The translations under genes were made by a program, and so were the position numbers. Of a stretch of 64,000 bases of DNA, positions 11,678 to 22,167 are shown one piece after another (position 1 is the stretch's first letter; every line of letters begins with the position of its first letter). The notes beneath the pieces were generated by a model. It was not told the origin of the DNA and searched no databases. It saw only the letters and a list, made by a program, of their open reading frames with translations. Source of the DNA: Epiperipatus broadwayi (lineage: Eukaryota; Onychophora; Udeonychophora; Euonychophora; Peripatidae); NCBI GenBank assembly GCA_028023455.1, contig JAQFVV010000018.1, forward strand, positions 4,055,800-4,119,799, read 5' to 3'.

Positions 11678-13890
11678 TATGGTTTAAAGTGATAATTAGT
11701 AGTTGTCTTTAACTCTACTTTAAACTAATTTACCATATTTAATATTTAAGAAAACTAACCTAATTATTTCACAACTTTGAAAAATTCTCTTGAGAAATAT
11801 TATTAGAAGCCATAACATAATTGACATAAAAAAACTTATTGGCTGGTAATTGATGTGTTTGATAGTTTTTAGCCATTGTTTTTTGATCTCAAAGACATTT
11901 GTGAAACTACTTTGAAAAGATAATTTTGGAATAGAAAAAAAATTTTTTTTGTAAACTTAATTAAAAATTTATAATTTTACTCAATATTTATTAAAAAATA
12001 GAAATGTGATTACACTTTTATTTTTTACATATATGTCTTATTTTCAAAAATAAAAATTAGTAAATTATAGTACAATGATAATAAAAACAATTATGGCCAT
12101 TACAATCATCTTACCTTATGAAACTGGTCAATAAGTTATGATTTTTTGAGATATTCTAAAAAATATAAAGCAATTTTAATAAATTAAAACAACATTATAT
12201 ATATATATTTATCAAAGATTAGCATTATTCACTGCCATTTTAAAAATAAATTTCATCCAAACAAAATTTTGTTGATTTTCAAAAGTCACTCGACTAGGCT
12301 GTTTTATGCTAATCATTCAATAATAAAAACGTTCTTTATTCACTTTTTTATTATTATTTTTTAAATATTTTCAAAGTTGGAATATGATTTTTTTAGAATG
12401 TTTTTTTTTTTATTTGTAAGTCCAATTATTATATTCTAATTTAGAATAATGGTTTAATATTAAAGTCAAATGATGAATGATTACAAACACTGGAACCAGT
12501 AAAATAATGCAAAAAATGTGCATATAAAAATAATTGAGTTTGATATATTTTAAAAGCAATTAATTTTTAAGAAGTGAATTATTTGATATTTTATTTCTAT
12601 AAATGCCTTGAATACATATAATATTTTAGACTATTTATTATTTATATATTATTAAATAGTTTGTGGCTTATAAAATTTAATCTGGATAATAGTTAATAAT
12701 TGGAATTTTTTGTATTAGAAGATTTGCATGTCTATGTGCATATTTATGTGTGTTTATCTAACATCATTTGTCATTTATATTTGTAACCCACTATTTAAAC
12801 ATGTGTTGCTTTGTATTGCATTTACCAATTTTTAAACTATTTAAAAAGTAAATAAAAGTTATAAATGATAACCGTTGGTATGTATTGTTAATATTTATCA
12901 TAGCTTTAATTTCATTTGTTATTATTATAACTAATTCATTAAAAATATTAATCATTATTTTGAATATTAGAACTATTGTGAGTGTCTGTACTTGTGTTTA
13001 CATAAGGTCAAAATTTTGGGTGATTGAAAATGTTAACTTGAATATAATGATATTTGAGGTGAGTGTGTATATGGACATCTATGTAATTCTTTTGATAAAT
13101 ATTTAGGTGGTGATAATAAACTATAATTCACCTTTAAAATCCACCCAATTTTGACTATTATATGTTTTATACTGATGATTATGGGTTTATTCCCACTACA
13201 TTTATAGAACCAGATGGCTCTGAGTATTGATGAAGATGAACATTGATATAATTTCCGAACTTTGTGGCATATGATTAGTTTTATTATTATTTAACACTTA
13301 TTTATGAGTATGCAGCAAGAAATATTGTTAATAGTTTTTTGTAAGCTTGATGAGATTAGCCTAATATTTTACAGTATGCTTATGATATTTATTAATTATA
13401 CCTGCCATTTGATTTAGATTCTGTTTTTAAAAAAGTTAATCTATCATTTATTCTTTGTGAAAATGATTTCCAAGTAAGATTGATTTTATTTACTATTATT
13501 AAATTTTTGATTATTGCTTGTCACTTTGTGGATCATTACAAGTGGCACACCAATGTGTGAGAAGTTTATTATTTGTTTATATTTAATCCAATTTCTAAAT
13601 CCGATCCATGTCATTGAAATATATAAATAAATGTAATTTAACACTTGCAATTGAAATTGTCATGACTCTAAATAAACATCAGTTACCACATATGCTGAAA
13701 GTTTATCTTTTAAATCTTGAATGATTAGTTTGTTAAATAAAAAATAATTATCTATTACACTTTATTGCTTATTCAAAATATAATGCTAAATCTATAGGAG
13801 CTCTTCATCATAATAAATCTATTTTATGTTTTATTTTTTTATGATTATCTGATACACAGTTGCAGATTTTCAGAAAAAAAGTGGGGGTGG
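9570..13890. other. AT-rich intergenic stretch
   Basis: No gene, RNA or recognisable element seen apart from the TA palindrome at 11.56-11.68 kb. Frames such as 12885-13106 are short, hydrophobic and AT-driven, without family motifs. The stretch could be unique spacer or intron. Confidence 0.5.
11564..11680. repeat. TA microsatellite within an inverted repeat
   Basis: The arm TACAGCAATATGCATAT lies to the left of a (TA)n run, and its complement ATATGCATATTGCTGTA lies to the right; a second (TA)n run follows. Together they form a long potential cruciform. Confidence 0.8.
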
Positions 13891-13899
13891 AAATTGCTA

Positions 13900-14975
13900 A
13901 ATGATGTACAACAACCTCCTTTTCTAGGATATATATTTCAGTTCATGGTAAGGTAAGACTTATTAAACTTGCTGATATTGCCTAAAATCAACTATTTCCC
14001 ATCTTATATCCACCCCTCCAAAAAAATTATCAAAAAAAATAAAGTTTCTGAGCACAAAACTCTTCTCAGGCCATATGGTTACTGCCATAAACCTTCAAAA
14101 ATTTTAAATGCCTAGAAGGCTCAATAGACTTTCATTCCATTGTATCAAAACCATGATATTCCAGAGAGACTATAACCTACTATTCAGTCTTCAAAATAAT
14201 TTCTCTAACATTTCATATCAAGAAGTTGTCACACCAACAGACAGACCTCCACCCGCTAATAATAGATGGTGGATTTTATTATTTGATAATGTTCTAAACA
14301 TTGTTGACCTGAATGAAAATCCAATTATTTCAAAAAATAAATATTGGAATGATGGTGAAAATAACATAAACAAAGAGTCTCTTGGTATTACCAATCAGCA
14401 TTTCATTTTCAGTTCAAAATTCTGGTTCATTGAAGCAAAATTTCAAAACTTTTTAATTAAAATCTATTTGGACTTCTTCCCTATGAACTCATTTTTGGCA
14501 TACAAAAGAAAATTCAAGAAGATTCATTCTGTGTGTCAGATAAGTGGGAGAGAGGAGGAGTCAATCAACCATATTTTTCTTAGATGTCTCAGTATGTCCA
14601 ATTACAAAACAATAACATATGAATGATATAACAATATGAATGAAAACTATAAATCAATTAAATACTATATAGGACAGGTCTATTTATGGACATAAGACTG
14701 GAAATTTTTGTAACTATGCTCTGTGGTGTGTCAGATGTAAAGCAATGATTGAAAAAATGAGAGACCCACACAATACCAAATTTAAGAACATCATAGAGAA
14801 AATGATGAAAAAGAACCAACTAATTGCTCCAAGCTATATCATAAGAGCAACCTGGGAAAAGGCTGGATCTACATTGCTCCAAATAGATATATAATTGATG
14901 TTATATTTGTAATTGTAGCAATCAATATAGTAATAAAATAAAATTTCTTTTTTTTTTTAAAAAAAAAAAAAATTA
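13900..14975 (+). mobile_element. LINE 3' fragment with poly(A) tail
   Basis: This is a 5'-truncated copy of the LINE family whose longer copy lies on the minus strand at 15.6-17.9 kb. Protein blocks align in order (VHGKVRLIK, then the PTDRPPP block, then the C-terminal zinc-knuckle region). The fragment ends with AATAAAATAAAA-like sequence and a run of A (about 14950-14972). Truncation at the 5' end and an A tail are typical of target-primed reverse transcription. Confidence 0.75.
14108..14626 (+). pseudogene. LINE pol C-terminus with altered zinc knuckle
   Basis: A 172-residue frame covers the region after the RT palm and thumb. It shares PTD.PPP and the KITNQ/GITNQ box with the minus-strand copy, then a C-terminal cysteine motif. 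The minus-strand copy reads CGLC...H....C; here the second cysteine is serine (CQIS...NHIFLRC), so metal binding would probably be lost. Earlier parts of the same domain are readable at 13930-14100 in other frames. Confidence 0.7.
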
Positions 14976-15721
14976 AATTGCTTTTTTAGGTTTTTTTTCT
15001 ATGGTGTCTTCATTCTTGTAATTTTTCTTGTGTGTCTAAACTGAAGTAAAACTAATATTACAAGTTTTTTTTTTATTATCAAAGTAAACTGAAGCGATTA
15101 TTAATTTGAATATCTGTACAATTCAGATTATACAGTAGCTGGTGTTAATTTAGTAATTTATATAAAGAATAATTTGATTCACTTGTATGATTTTTGCATT
15201 CACATATAATTTTTTAATAATATTTATAAATGTTTAATTTTGATTTGAATTAAAATAGTAATATGAATACAGAAAATACAGAAATTTATTGTTAAAACAT
15301 TGTAATTTCAAATACAATATTTTAATATATAAATATATATGTTTATATAAGCATATGATAAGCATATACAAACATATATGTATATTCATTGCTTTTTTTA
15401 CATAAAATATATCTATATTCATTTCAACAAAAAATTTTATTAGTAATAAATAGTGATTACATTTTGATAATGGATAAGTTAATGAATAAATTGTACAATA
15501 ATATTATAAAAAGTTCTGATTAACATATGGCTAGAATATGTTAGTTAGTAGTTGTTATACACTTATGTGGTTAGGTATAATGAAGGGTTTGTGTAGAATA
15601 TGAGAAACTGAGAACTTGATGAATGTTATTAGCTTTTTTTTTTTTTTTTTTTTTTAATAACACGACTATTTTCTTTTTAATATTGTCTATTCTAGAATTC
15701 TGGGTAGGTGGGAGTTGACAA

Positions 15722-16529
15722 TCAGGAAAAGGATAGAGCGGTTAGAGACCAGGTGTCGTCAAAGACTTTACTGGAGGCAAGGAGCTGATCACGTTTCTTG
15801 ATTTTTTTGAGAGTCTGGTAAAACAATGGTATGATTTGTGGCGGGGGTAATTCCATGAGAGTTTTGCATCTCACTATCCATATGGAATAAAGGACAAAGA
15901 TAGAGAGCCTTATTATTGAAAAAGTTCCACTATTAATGGCATTTTCAAGTGAGAAAATCATTTCAGATCTTATGTAAGAATTGATTATGATTATATCTTT
16001 CAGTATTTTAAGTCTTGGACAGCGGTGTATAATATGGTCTGTGGTTTCATCTTCACGAGCACATAAACCACATATAGGGTCAATGCTAGTAAAACCTCTT
16101 CGATGATAAAGAAACCAATTTGTGGGAAGCGCATCAAGATTAATTTTAATGATGAAGTCCAGGAATTTGGGTTCAAGGCTCCATCTTTTGAAGTGTTCCG
16201 ATGAGTCTTTGGTTGGTTATTTTTAGGCTGGTTTTAATGGGTTGTTGATTATAGTTGATTAGATTGTATGCTTCCCACAAAGTGATTTTTTGGTTAAGGT
16301 TAGAGGACATCGTCGGGTTATAAAGTTGTAGATGATCTATTAGCAATGATATCCATGAACTGGAAAAGGGCGGGGGATGATCAGTTGGTGTAATTTTTTT
16401 CATAATGTTGGAGTATCCATAGGAGAGGATCAGATTATGTAGAATATTGTGAGTTTTTTGTAAAATGATTGCCTGTATTGAGTGGAATGACAGTCCATTG
16501 AACCTGCGTGGTCGTTGGATACCTCGCAA
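15722..16529 (-). pseudogene. LINE pol C-terminus with CCHC knuckle
   Basis: The frame at 16173-16529 contains the PTDHPPP and KITNQRLIG boxes. After a frameshift, the protein continues as FLDFIIKINLDALPTNWFL and a knuckle, CGLC...DHIIHRC (C-x2-C-x8-H-x4-C, about 16020-16075). The last frame (15722-15961) is a helical tail ending TALSFS. The knuckle is typical of C-terminal nucleic-acid-binding motifs in several LINE clades. Confidence 0.75.
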
Positions 16530-17134
16530 GCTAATGGCAACAGTCCTTCCTCTCCAGAGAAGTTTGGTGCATAATCGGTTAATTTTATTTTGAAACTGTT
16601 AGTGATTTTAATGAATGGAAGATAATATGAGATTTTTGGCATTATGATCATGTTGAGGAGGCTAACCTTTCCATATAATGAAAGGTATACTCTAGAGAGT
16701 GAAGTGGTGATGGCTTCAGTTGATTGGAGGATTGCATCTTGAATCATTCTTGCCATTGCAGTTGGAGGTTTGAAGATTGGGAAGCCAAGGGATCTTTGTG
16801 GTTTAGCAGAAAAGGAAGAGTTGATTTGTTTACCAGACATTATCTTCCAGATGGAAGATTTGTTAAAATTTATTTGTAGGCCAAGTTTCACTGTATTTCT
16901 GTTTAAGATGTTCATGAGATGGGGAAGGTATTTAATGGTGGGAAGCACAACCATGATGTCATCTATGTATGCGAATACATTGAAATCTTTATTGAGAGAA
17001 GGAAGGAATATTCCAGGGAGGTTTTTTTCTATATCCACCAGAAGAGGGTTGATGTATGCTGTGAAGAAAAGGGCACTGAGCGGAGATCCTTGAGGGATCG
17101 ACTTGTATGGCTTGAAACCTGATCGGAAGAGCAC
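16430..17134 (-). pseudogene. LINE reverse transcriptase palm, thumb and linker
   Basis: A 234-residue frame begins GFKPYKSIPQGSPLS, then FAYIDDIMVVLP (catalytic YIDD at 16952-16975), a palm/thumb region (LQINFNKSSIW), and ends past LPLACEVSNDH by frameshift. YIDD in place of YADD is unusual for LINEs. The initial MLFRSG is encoded by a 15-base match to the adapter core; the true protein runs through from IVQIISNLLNNREIFLSHD upstream. Confidence 0.8.
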
Positions 17135-17215
17135 ATCGTGAGAGAGAAAAATCTCTCTGTTGTTGAGCAGATTGCTGATAATCTGAACAATTTCAGACGT
17201 GTGCTCTTCCGATCT
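17121..17215. other. Illumina TruSeq adapter sequence in the assembly
   Basis: Bases 17192-17215 match the last 24 bases of the TruSeq index-side adapter, ending GTGCTCTTCCGATCT. On the minus strand it gives the well-known adapter peptide IGRAHV. A further 15-base match to the adapter core in opposite orientation (GATCGGAAGAGCACA) lies at 17121-17135. Between them is apparent LINE coding sequence. The adapter interrupts and frameshifts the RT. Confidence 0.92.
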
Positions 17216-17770
17216 CCATCAGAATATCCAGAAGGGTGTTGATCTGTACTGAATCGAATGCTGCTGCAACATCCAGTTGGACGGCAATAGGTTTGGATTT
17301 ACGATGTACTCTGATATGATTGAACAGTGCAGTTATATTGGACATAGCATGCGAGGTTGATGATCCCTTTTTTCCGTATTGGTTTGGCGAGATATTGCTA
17401 AGAATTTGAGGTTGGATTTGGTCCTTAATGACTGACTCTATAATCTTGATAAGCAGTGGGGTCATGGATATTGGTCGGATACTGTTAATGTCGTTTAGTG
17501 GTTTTGCTTTTTTAATAAAAGGCACAAGTGCCACAGGGTAAAGATCTGCTATGTTTCTGTAGCCGGAAGCTAGGTGATCTATCATTTTTTTAATAATTGG
17601 AACAGTGAATTGACTGAGGTGTTTGAGAAGGAAATTTGGGATGCCGTGAAGGCCAGGATGAATGCTGTCAGGGAGTGATGATATCTTTTTAATTTGGATT
17701 TATGTGATGCCATGTTCTCTGGGGTCTCCAGCATCCAACCAGCTGTTTACTGGAGGGGCTCCATCTTTTT
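17193..17770 (-). pseudogene. LINE reverse transcriptase, N-terminal half
   Basis: The frame at 17193-17585 carries VPFIKKAKPLND, NSIRPISMTPL and a catalytic LDVAAAFDSVQ block (first RT aspartate). Upstream to 17770 the protein continues after a stop (DSIHPGLHGIPNFLLKHL). The frame ends in EIGRAHV and a stop because the DNA there is Illumina adapter, not LINE sequence. The coding sequence resumes in another frame as IVQIISNLLNN just downstream. Confidence 0.75.
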
Positions 17771-17917
17771 GCATTAATTGGCAGAATTGTTTGCTGTTGT
17801 GCTGCATCATTGGATAGCCAATGAGATTGGTACCATTAGTATAAATGGATGTGGGAGTGATTTGTTTTTTATATTAATAATTTCATACATATACACATAC
17901 AAATATATATATAGACC

Positions 17918-17919
17918 AG

Positions 17920-17957
<38 letters not shown>
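17918..17957. repeat. (TA)n microsatellite
   Basis: A pure TA run near the 5' limit of the minus-strand LINE; a short TA run also lies just before it (17903-17912). Confidence 0.9.
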
Positions 17958-17959
<2 letters not shown>

Positions 17960-18599
17960 CTTGAAATAAAACTTTTTGACAAAAATAAAGATAAAAAATT
18001 TTCGCACAGACAAAGAAACTGAATATGAGTTTTAAAGTAAAGTCATTGACTGGTTTTTATTTTATCTGTAAAATTTAAAAGCTTCTTATATCTTAACATT
18101 CTTGTAAAAAAAAAAAAATCAGCTCATCTAAGAATGTTACAAATCGATAAACGAGCATCATAAAATTATATTAAAAAATTGTAAAGGTATTAAAGATTTT
18201 TTGAAAGTAATTTTATTAAAAAATTACTTGTGAAATAATTAAAATATTTAATGTAGATACGCCAAAATATACACACATATTTGAATGTTGATTTAAATAA
18301 AATTGCTATAATTATTTAATAAAAATAATATTTAATTATTGTTGATGGCATATTAAAACTTATTATTATTCAATTATTAGAACAAATTATTTTACTTTTA
18401 TAGGCTTTACATATATTTTTAATCATGTGCTCATACAAATAATATACTTTGCCCAAATATTATTGGAAATAATGATATGAGGGCTGCAAATTTAACTGGT
18501 TTATTATTATTGATTTTTTGCCCAAAACATGGAGACCATTACAAACATTTAGTTTGAACAGAAAAAACATTATAAAGAAACATGGATGCACCCCCACTC

Positions 18600-18950
18600 A
18601 AAATAACGGCATTTAATAAATAAGGTGTTTTGCCAGTTCTTACTTATGGATCTGAGACTTGGATACTTAATAGAAGAGCAATACAGATTCTTTAGACCAC
18701 TCAAAGAAGTATGGAAAGATGCATGTTAGGAGTAACCAGAAGAGATTGAAAATGCAATATATGGGTAAGAGAACAAACAGGTGTTACTGACCTCATTGAA
18801 AAAGAAATAAGACTGAAGTGGAGTTGAACTGGACATATTGCTAGAAGAAATGATAATATATGGAGGATTGAAATCTTAAACTTAATTCCAAGAGATTGTA
18901 AAAGACCCAGAAAGAGACCATATGTGAGATGGATGGATGAGATGAGAAAG
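18600..18950 (+). pseudogene. RTE LINE 3' fragment
   Basis: Reads VLPVLTYGSETWILNRRAI, then TTQRSMERCMLGVTRRD, GVTDLIEKEIRLKW and YVRWMDEMRK, the conserved C-terminal block of RTE-type pol. It corresponds closely to the end of the minus-strand RTE at 44.6-47.5 kb. At least two stops are present. The similarity ends abruptly at GAGAAAGT near 18948, where a terminus of the foldback repeat (21.6-22.2 kb) begins. Confidence 0.8.
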
Positions 18951-18986
18951 TCATACATCATGTGACTTAATTAGCTTGTATTTATT
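18948..18986 (+). repeat. Foldback-repeat terminus fused to RTE fragment
   Basis: The sequence GTCATACATCATGTGACTTA and the bases after it match the left end of the foldback element at 21.63 kb (from about 21646) and, inverted, its right end. It abuts the RTE fragment on the left and a (TA)n run on the right. Confidence 0.75.
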
Positions 18987-19167
18987 AAGTAATATATATA
19001 TATATATATATATTAATAATTCAAACAAATATATTTAACACAGTATTCAAAATTAAATAATCTATTCTTTACCAGAAATACTTTCAATTTTTCACTGACA
19101 ATCTTTATCAACTGTTAATACAAACGTACAAAAAATAAAACCTTGCATTACCCATCATTCAATCTAT

Positions 19168-19500
19168 TCAAATTTCCCACAATTCTGTTGTCTTTATATT
19201 AGCCGATTGTTTATTCATCAAACCACCTCTATTCCTAGATATCATCATAGCCTCTTTAATTTTACGTTTTTCACTACACCTTTCAATTTGAATAATTTTT
19301 ATATCTCTATTATTAAATTTAAAACCATAATTACATGTTTTATTATGATCAAATATAATTGATGGAGTATTCATATTTACTGAAGATATATTTTCTTTCT
19401 CTTTATTATCTAATGTCTTATGATCATTATATCGTTTTTATAATGTACTTTTGATTCCCCTATATATTTTATTCCCACATCCACATTCCAACATATATAT
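19168..19500 (-). pseudogene. PLE GIY-YIG endonuclease, left arm
   Basis: The open frame 19168-19374 gives the nuclease C-terminal half: NTPSIIFDHNKTCNYGFKFN, then IIQIERCSEKRKIKEAMMI and NRGGLMNKQSANIKTTELWEI. Before it the LECGCGNKIYRG (GIY-YIG-like) and YNDHKT segments are readable out of frame. The GIY-YIG nuclease would nick target DNA for integration. A frameshift or stop near 19380-19440 breaks it. Confidence 0.8.
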
Positions 19501-19840
19501 ATATAACAGAACTTAATTCAAACTTAGAAATCTTGCTTTGGAGTTATTTATCATATCATTTATATTATTTGAAGAGAAAAAAGAAATTCTACACAAACCA
19601 CTAAAAAGTTTATAAATTAATTTAGCTTGTTGATTAGATATAAAAGGAATAGAAATCCATTTATCACTTTTTAATTTATTTAATATTTTATTATTAAAAA
19701 GTGATAAATGGATTTCTATTCCTTTTATATCTAATCAACAAGCTAATTTTCTTTTTTCTCTTCAAATAATATAAAATGAGTATGATAAATAACTCCAAAC
19801 CAAGATTTCTAAGTTTGAATTAAGTTCTGTTATATATATA

Positions 19841-20170
19841 TTGTTGGAATGTGGTGGAGGAATAAAATATATAGGGGAATCCAAATGTACATTACAAAAA
19901 GATATAATGATCATAAGACATTATATAAACGTGTACAGAAAAAAATTATCTTCAGTAAATATGAATACTCCATCAATTATATTTGATCATAATAAAACAT
20001 GTAATTATGGTTTTAAATTTAATAATAGAGATATAAAAATTATTCAAATTGAAAGGTGTAGTGAAAAACGTAAAATTAAAGAGGCTATGATGATATCTAG
20101 GAATAGAGGTGGTTTGATCGGCTAATATAAAGACAACAGAATTGTGGGAAATTTGAATATATTGAATGAT
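19841..20170 (+). pseudogene. PLE GIY-YIG endonuclease, right arm
   Basis: The frame at 19841-20125 keeps more of the domain: ECGGGIKYIGESKCTLQK (GIY-YIG core with KYIGES), the DHNKTCNYGFKF strand and helix, and ERCSEKRKIKEAMMI with the acidic residue typical of the fold. It ends NRGGLIG by a small change relative to the left arm; the remaining tail is readable in another frame to about 20170. No RT domain is attached, so the copy cannot move by itself. Confidence 0.8.
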
Positions 20171-20313
20171 GGGTAATGCAAGGTTTTGTTTTTTGTACGT
20201 TTGTATTAACAGTTAATAAAGATTGTCAGTGAAACAATTGAAAGTACTTCTGGTAAAGAATAGATTATTTAATTTTGAATACTGTGTTAAATATATTTGT
20301 TTGAATTATTATT

Positions 20314-21260
20314 ATATAATTTAAAAATACAGACATTTAATGGTTGTAGTTATTTATATATATATATATATATTGAATTTAACAATTATATTCATATAAC
20401 AAAAATTTAATAAACTAAAGTCAAAAGATTCAACAAATTTCCATCAAGAGTTAAAAATATTGCATTTAAAAAAAAAAAATTTGAAAATATATTTTCGATA
20501 ATAATTAATTTATCATAACATAATTATTACTATTTATTCTTCTGCTTCTCGACATAAAAAACATTGTCTTAAAGTTTTATATATATTCAATAATACCATT
20601 CAGTAAAGGCTAACAAAAATAAATCTAATCATTTTAAATGTAAGATTTCAAAAGTATAAAATCTTTTTAAAACAAAAATTAATGGGTCAGACCAATTATA
20701 ATCAACTTTGCAGGCATATATTCTCCTACATGATTATATCATTGAATAATTATGATGATAAATCATCAAAAGAAATTTTATGATGATAGTGCTGACTCCT
20801 ATCATACCAAAATAGCTATACCTAATCAAATTTCATACAGGAAACACCATGTCCTCCAAATTTATTAATATTTAAAATATTACTGTACAAAAATATCATC
20901 TTTACAACTTTATATTGGTTATATATAACATTTATCTAACAAAATACTTTGATTTAACTGTCTTTTATATAAAAAATTTCTTATGATAAGTTATGCATTA
21001 TTGTTTTCCTATTATAGCCTTATAATATATTTTAAAATATTTAAACTTTAAAAAGATAGAAATTTCTATTTGAGAAAGTTGTTTGGACAGTTAATAATAT
21101 ATCATCTACTCATCTTATTATAAAAGATAATAATTTAAACCCCTCAAACCATTTACAAACATAAGTACTATAAATATCGTCTTTCACATTCACTTAAATG
21201 TGTAAATGTTTGTTTGTATAAAAATGTTAAGTAATTTATTTGGTCTATATCTTTTGAATA
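20314..21260. other. AT-rich spacer
   Basis: A (TA)n run at 20352-20374, otherwise no gene or recognisable element seen. Confidence 0.5.
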
Positions 21261-21261
21261 A

Positions 21262-21500
21262 ATAAAATTAATTACAAAATGTAAATTTAATGAGCATGCT
21301 AATAGGTCTAAATAAGGTGTTTTTAATATAAATGCCAGCAAGAGAAAGCATTTAAAATCTCCATCTAGAATTAACTCTATCCCTCGAGCTAGGTCTTATC
21401 AGTGAGATGCTAGGACATTTAGATACTAGATCTGAAAAACAAACTCAAGCCCAGAATTTATCAAGTTCTTAACTATTAAGTAGAAAATCTGAAATTTTCA
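21262..21500 (+). repeat. Partial copy of the foldback repeat
   Basis: Direct, diverged copy of the left arm of the element at 21631-22167. Shared landmarks are AATGAGCATGCTAATAG, the GAGAAAGCATTTAAAATCT box and CTCAAGCCCAGAATTTAT. It lacks the terminal GTCATACATC sequence. Confidence 0.7.
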
Positions 21501-21630
21501 GGCATCTATATGACTTCAAATTCAGCTATTTAACTTATATAGCCATATGAGACTAAATAAAATTTAGACCCACCATATATTAATAGCCCTAGTAATATAA
21601 CATTACCACAGCCTCAGAAGGCAAAGTATA

Positions 21631-22167
21631 ATAGTAAAGAAATCAAGTCATACATCATGTGACTTAATTTAATAAGCTTGTCTTTACAAATGTAAATATA
21701 ATGAGCATACTAATAGCTCTAAACAAGCTTTATTTTGATAAATGCCACAAGAGAAAGCCTTTAAAATCTCTATCTAGAATTATCCCTATCCCCCAACCGG
21801 TTTCGAGCTGATGGTTCTCATCAGAGAGGCACTATGGCATTCAGACAATAAATCTAAAATGAAAACTCAAGCCCAGAATTTATTCAATATTTAATTATTA
21901 AGTCTTTCTACTTTATAGTTAAGTATTTGATAGAAGTTGGACTTGAATTGTCTGAATGTCCTAGCTCTTCACTGATATTAGCTATCAGCTCAATAGCAGT
22001 TTGAGGATAGGAGTAATTCTAGATATTGATTTTAAATGCTTTCTCTTGTGGCATTATTGAAAAAAAAAGCTTGTTTAGAGCCATTAGCATGCTCATTATA
22101 TTTACATTTGTAAAGACAAACTTACTAAATTAAGTCACGGGATGTATGACTTGATTGCTTTACTAAT
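21631..22167. mobile_element. Foldback element, 0.54 kb
   Basis: Two inverted arms share, from the outside in, AGTAAAG..ATCAAGTCATACATC, GTGACTTAATTTA, TGTAAATATAATGAGCAT and AGAGAAAGC.TTTAAAAT. The central part is less well paired. There is no coding capacity. It is probably a non-autonomous transposon with long inverted repeats, or two SINE-like units inserted head to head. A half copy lies at 21262 and a terminus is joined to the RTE at 18948. Confidence 0.7.

Larger units (their letters stand above)
15634..17860 (-). mobile_element. LINE (CCHC-tailed non-LTR retrotransposon), reverse strand
   Basis: A run of 22 T at 15634-15655 is the reverse-strand poly(A) tail. Leftward reading from about 17770 gives a continuous LINE pol: an N-terminal RT entry block (PGLHGIPNFLLKH), RT motifs (RPISM, GS..S.A, LDVAAAFDS, PQGSPLSALFF, FAYIDDI), a thumb region, and a C-terminal CCHC knuckle. 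No APE endonuclease was found at the 5' end, so the copy is probably 5'-truncated. Frames break near 17.19, 16.5, 16.18 and 15.97 kb. The clade is not certain (I/R1-like or R4/HERO-like). Confidence 0.8.
19014..20313. mobile_element. Penelope-like element palindrome (1.3 kb)
   Basis: The left arm (19014-19674, minus) and right arm (19693-20313, plus) are near-identical inverted copies divided by an 18-base loop. Each carries the 3' part of a PLE: a KWISIPFISNQQ linker, the GIY-YIG endonuclease, and a 3' UTR. The right arm lacks about 37 bases present in the left arm near 19584-19622. (TA)n tracts lie outside both ends (18991-19012 and 20352-20374). The high similarity implies recent formation or gene conversion between the arms. 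Confidence 0.85.

Noticed and set aside
16770-17122. Plus-strand frames of 107 and 67 residues
   Set aside because: Antisense shadows of the minus-strand LINE RT.
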